Shown here: in pieces, positions 63,346 to 64,000 of the stretch
Layout: every line of letters starts with the position of its first letter
Numbering within the stretch: position 1 is the stretch's first letter
Position numbers and translations under genes: made by a program
Source of the DNA: Turnera subulata
Taxonomy: Eukaryota > Streptophyta > Magnoliopsida > Malpighiales > Passifloraceae
Assembly: GCA_028386065.3 (NCBI GenBank)
Contig: JAKUCV010001929.1
Span: forward strand, 29,784-93,783
Direction of reading: 5' to 3'
Length of the DNA: 64,000 nt
Notes under the pieces: generated by a model
What the model saw: only the letters and a program-made list of their open reading frames with translations
Told to the model about the DNA's origin: nothing
Database searches by the model: none

Positions 63346-63805
63346 GGGTTTTCGGGTTTTTTGGGCCCCTATGTTTAGTGGTTTGGCCAATTTGGCACCC
63401 CACATTTTTTTGGCCGGGCATATACCCCGAGATTGTATGGGCAGGCCAAACATATACCCCTGGTCAGGCACCTGCTGACGTGAGGCTGCCCGGGGTATTT
63501 GCGCGTGTTACTGTAGCAAAACGACGTCATTTTAGAGGATTGGCTTTGAGTGAAGTGGGCCCCACTAAACCACCTGTGTCCGACGTGGCATGAAAGGATG
63601 TCGTTTTCTCACTTAAAATGACGAAGTTTTGCTACAGTAACACGCGCAAATACCCGGGCAGCCTCCACGTCAGCAGGTGCCTGACCAGGGGTATACGTTT
63701 GGCCTGCCCATGCAATCTCGGGGCATATGCCCGGCCAAAAAAAATGTCGGGGTACCAAATTGGCCAAACCACTAAACAAGAGGGCCCAAAAAACCCAAAA
63801 ACCCC
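63346..63805. mobile_element. 460-bp foldback Mutator-like MITE
   Basis: Almost the whole element is inverted repeat, with arms of about 200-230 bp starting GGGTTTTCGGGTTTTTTGGG. A perfect 9-bp duplication ACGAAAAAC flanks it at 63337-63345 and 63806-63814. The arms contain CTGCTGACGTGAGGCTGCC and an AACGACGTCATTTT word like those in the element at 8615. Plus- and minus-strand frames inside mirror the palindrome and are not genes. Confidence 0.88.
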
Positions 63806-63814
63806 ACGAAAAAC

Positions 63815-64000
63815 AAAAAAATTCTGCCCATCAGGCATAGTTTGCTATTTTTTTTTTAATTGGAAATAGTTTTGCTATTGACCCTAAAAAAACGGAGGAA
63901 TAACTATCTTTTGCCTAGCTATACAATGAAGTGATGAACGGACCAAAGCCCTTGTCCTCGTGCTTGACTCTGGAATTAATGTTTATTTTTGATTGAACTG
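63815..64000. other. Window end, no feature seen
   Basis: Short AT-rich flank beyond the foldback element. Confidence 0.5.

Noticed and set aside
63182..63869. Frames on both strands at the window end
   Set aside because: They arise from the two arms of the foldback element, which read alike on opposite strands.

Overview
This window is nuclear DNA from a flowering plant, probably a eudicot. Genes are few and split by GT-AG introns. The rest is dominated by plant-type transposons: L1-type LINEs, a Ty1/copia element, very long LTRs, Mutator-like elements with 9-10 bp target duplications, a tRNA-derived SINE and a Helitron-like end. The species cannot be named from the sequence.

Layout. 1-6.4 kb: a 3.2 kb solo LTR with a perfect 5-bp target duplication, then a Helitron-like terminus. 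6.4-10.9 kb: a minus-strand chloroplast cyclophilin (CYP20-2 type) with a 2.06 kb Mutator-like element in one intron and signs of decay. 10.9-14.9 kb: a 1.37 kb tandem duplication of the cyclophilin upstream region, its second copy carrying a new 91-bp palindrome, followed by a LINE fragment (LINE A). 14.9-33.2 kb: a large tandem duplication, each unit carrying an intact three-exon plastidial acyl-ACP desaturase gene. Between the units lies a small secreted LysM-protein gene. After duplication, unit 1 gained a SINE and an 822-bp retroposon, and unit 2 gained a 5.85 kb LINE (LINE B); the other unit shows each empty site. 33.4-42 kb: a short retroposon, a broken desaturase exon 1 hit by a Mutator-like element, and a 5.96 kb LINE (LINE C). 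42.4-44 kb: an RNase H fragment and a callose-synthase pseudogene. 44.3-58.0 kb: a copia element with 196-bp LTRs, split by an 8.4 kb non-autonomous LTR element that has about 2.9 kb LTRs. 58.0-64 kb: a desaturase exon-3 relic, a tandem duplication split by another Mutator-like element, and a 460-bp foldback element.

Functional content. The two desaturases keep all six di-iron ligands and probably act on acyl-ACP in the plastid. Both carry Trp at the position equivalent to castor Gly188 and Ala at position 200, in or next to the acyl pocket, so they may not be ordinary stearoyl-ACP desaturases. Together with the broken copies they form an expanding and decaying desaturase cluster.

The most unusual object is the 8.4 kb LTR element. 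It has no visible gag or pol. Its 2.55 kb interior carries two gene-like cassettes on the strand opposite to the inferred retroelement orientation, each with its own TATA box. The second encodes a protein ending in a LINE-like endonuclease start.
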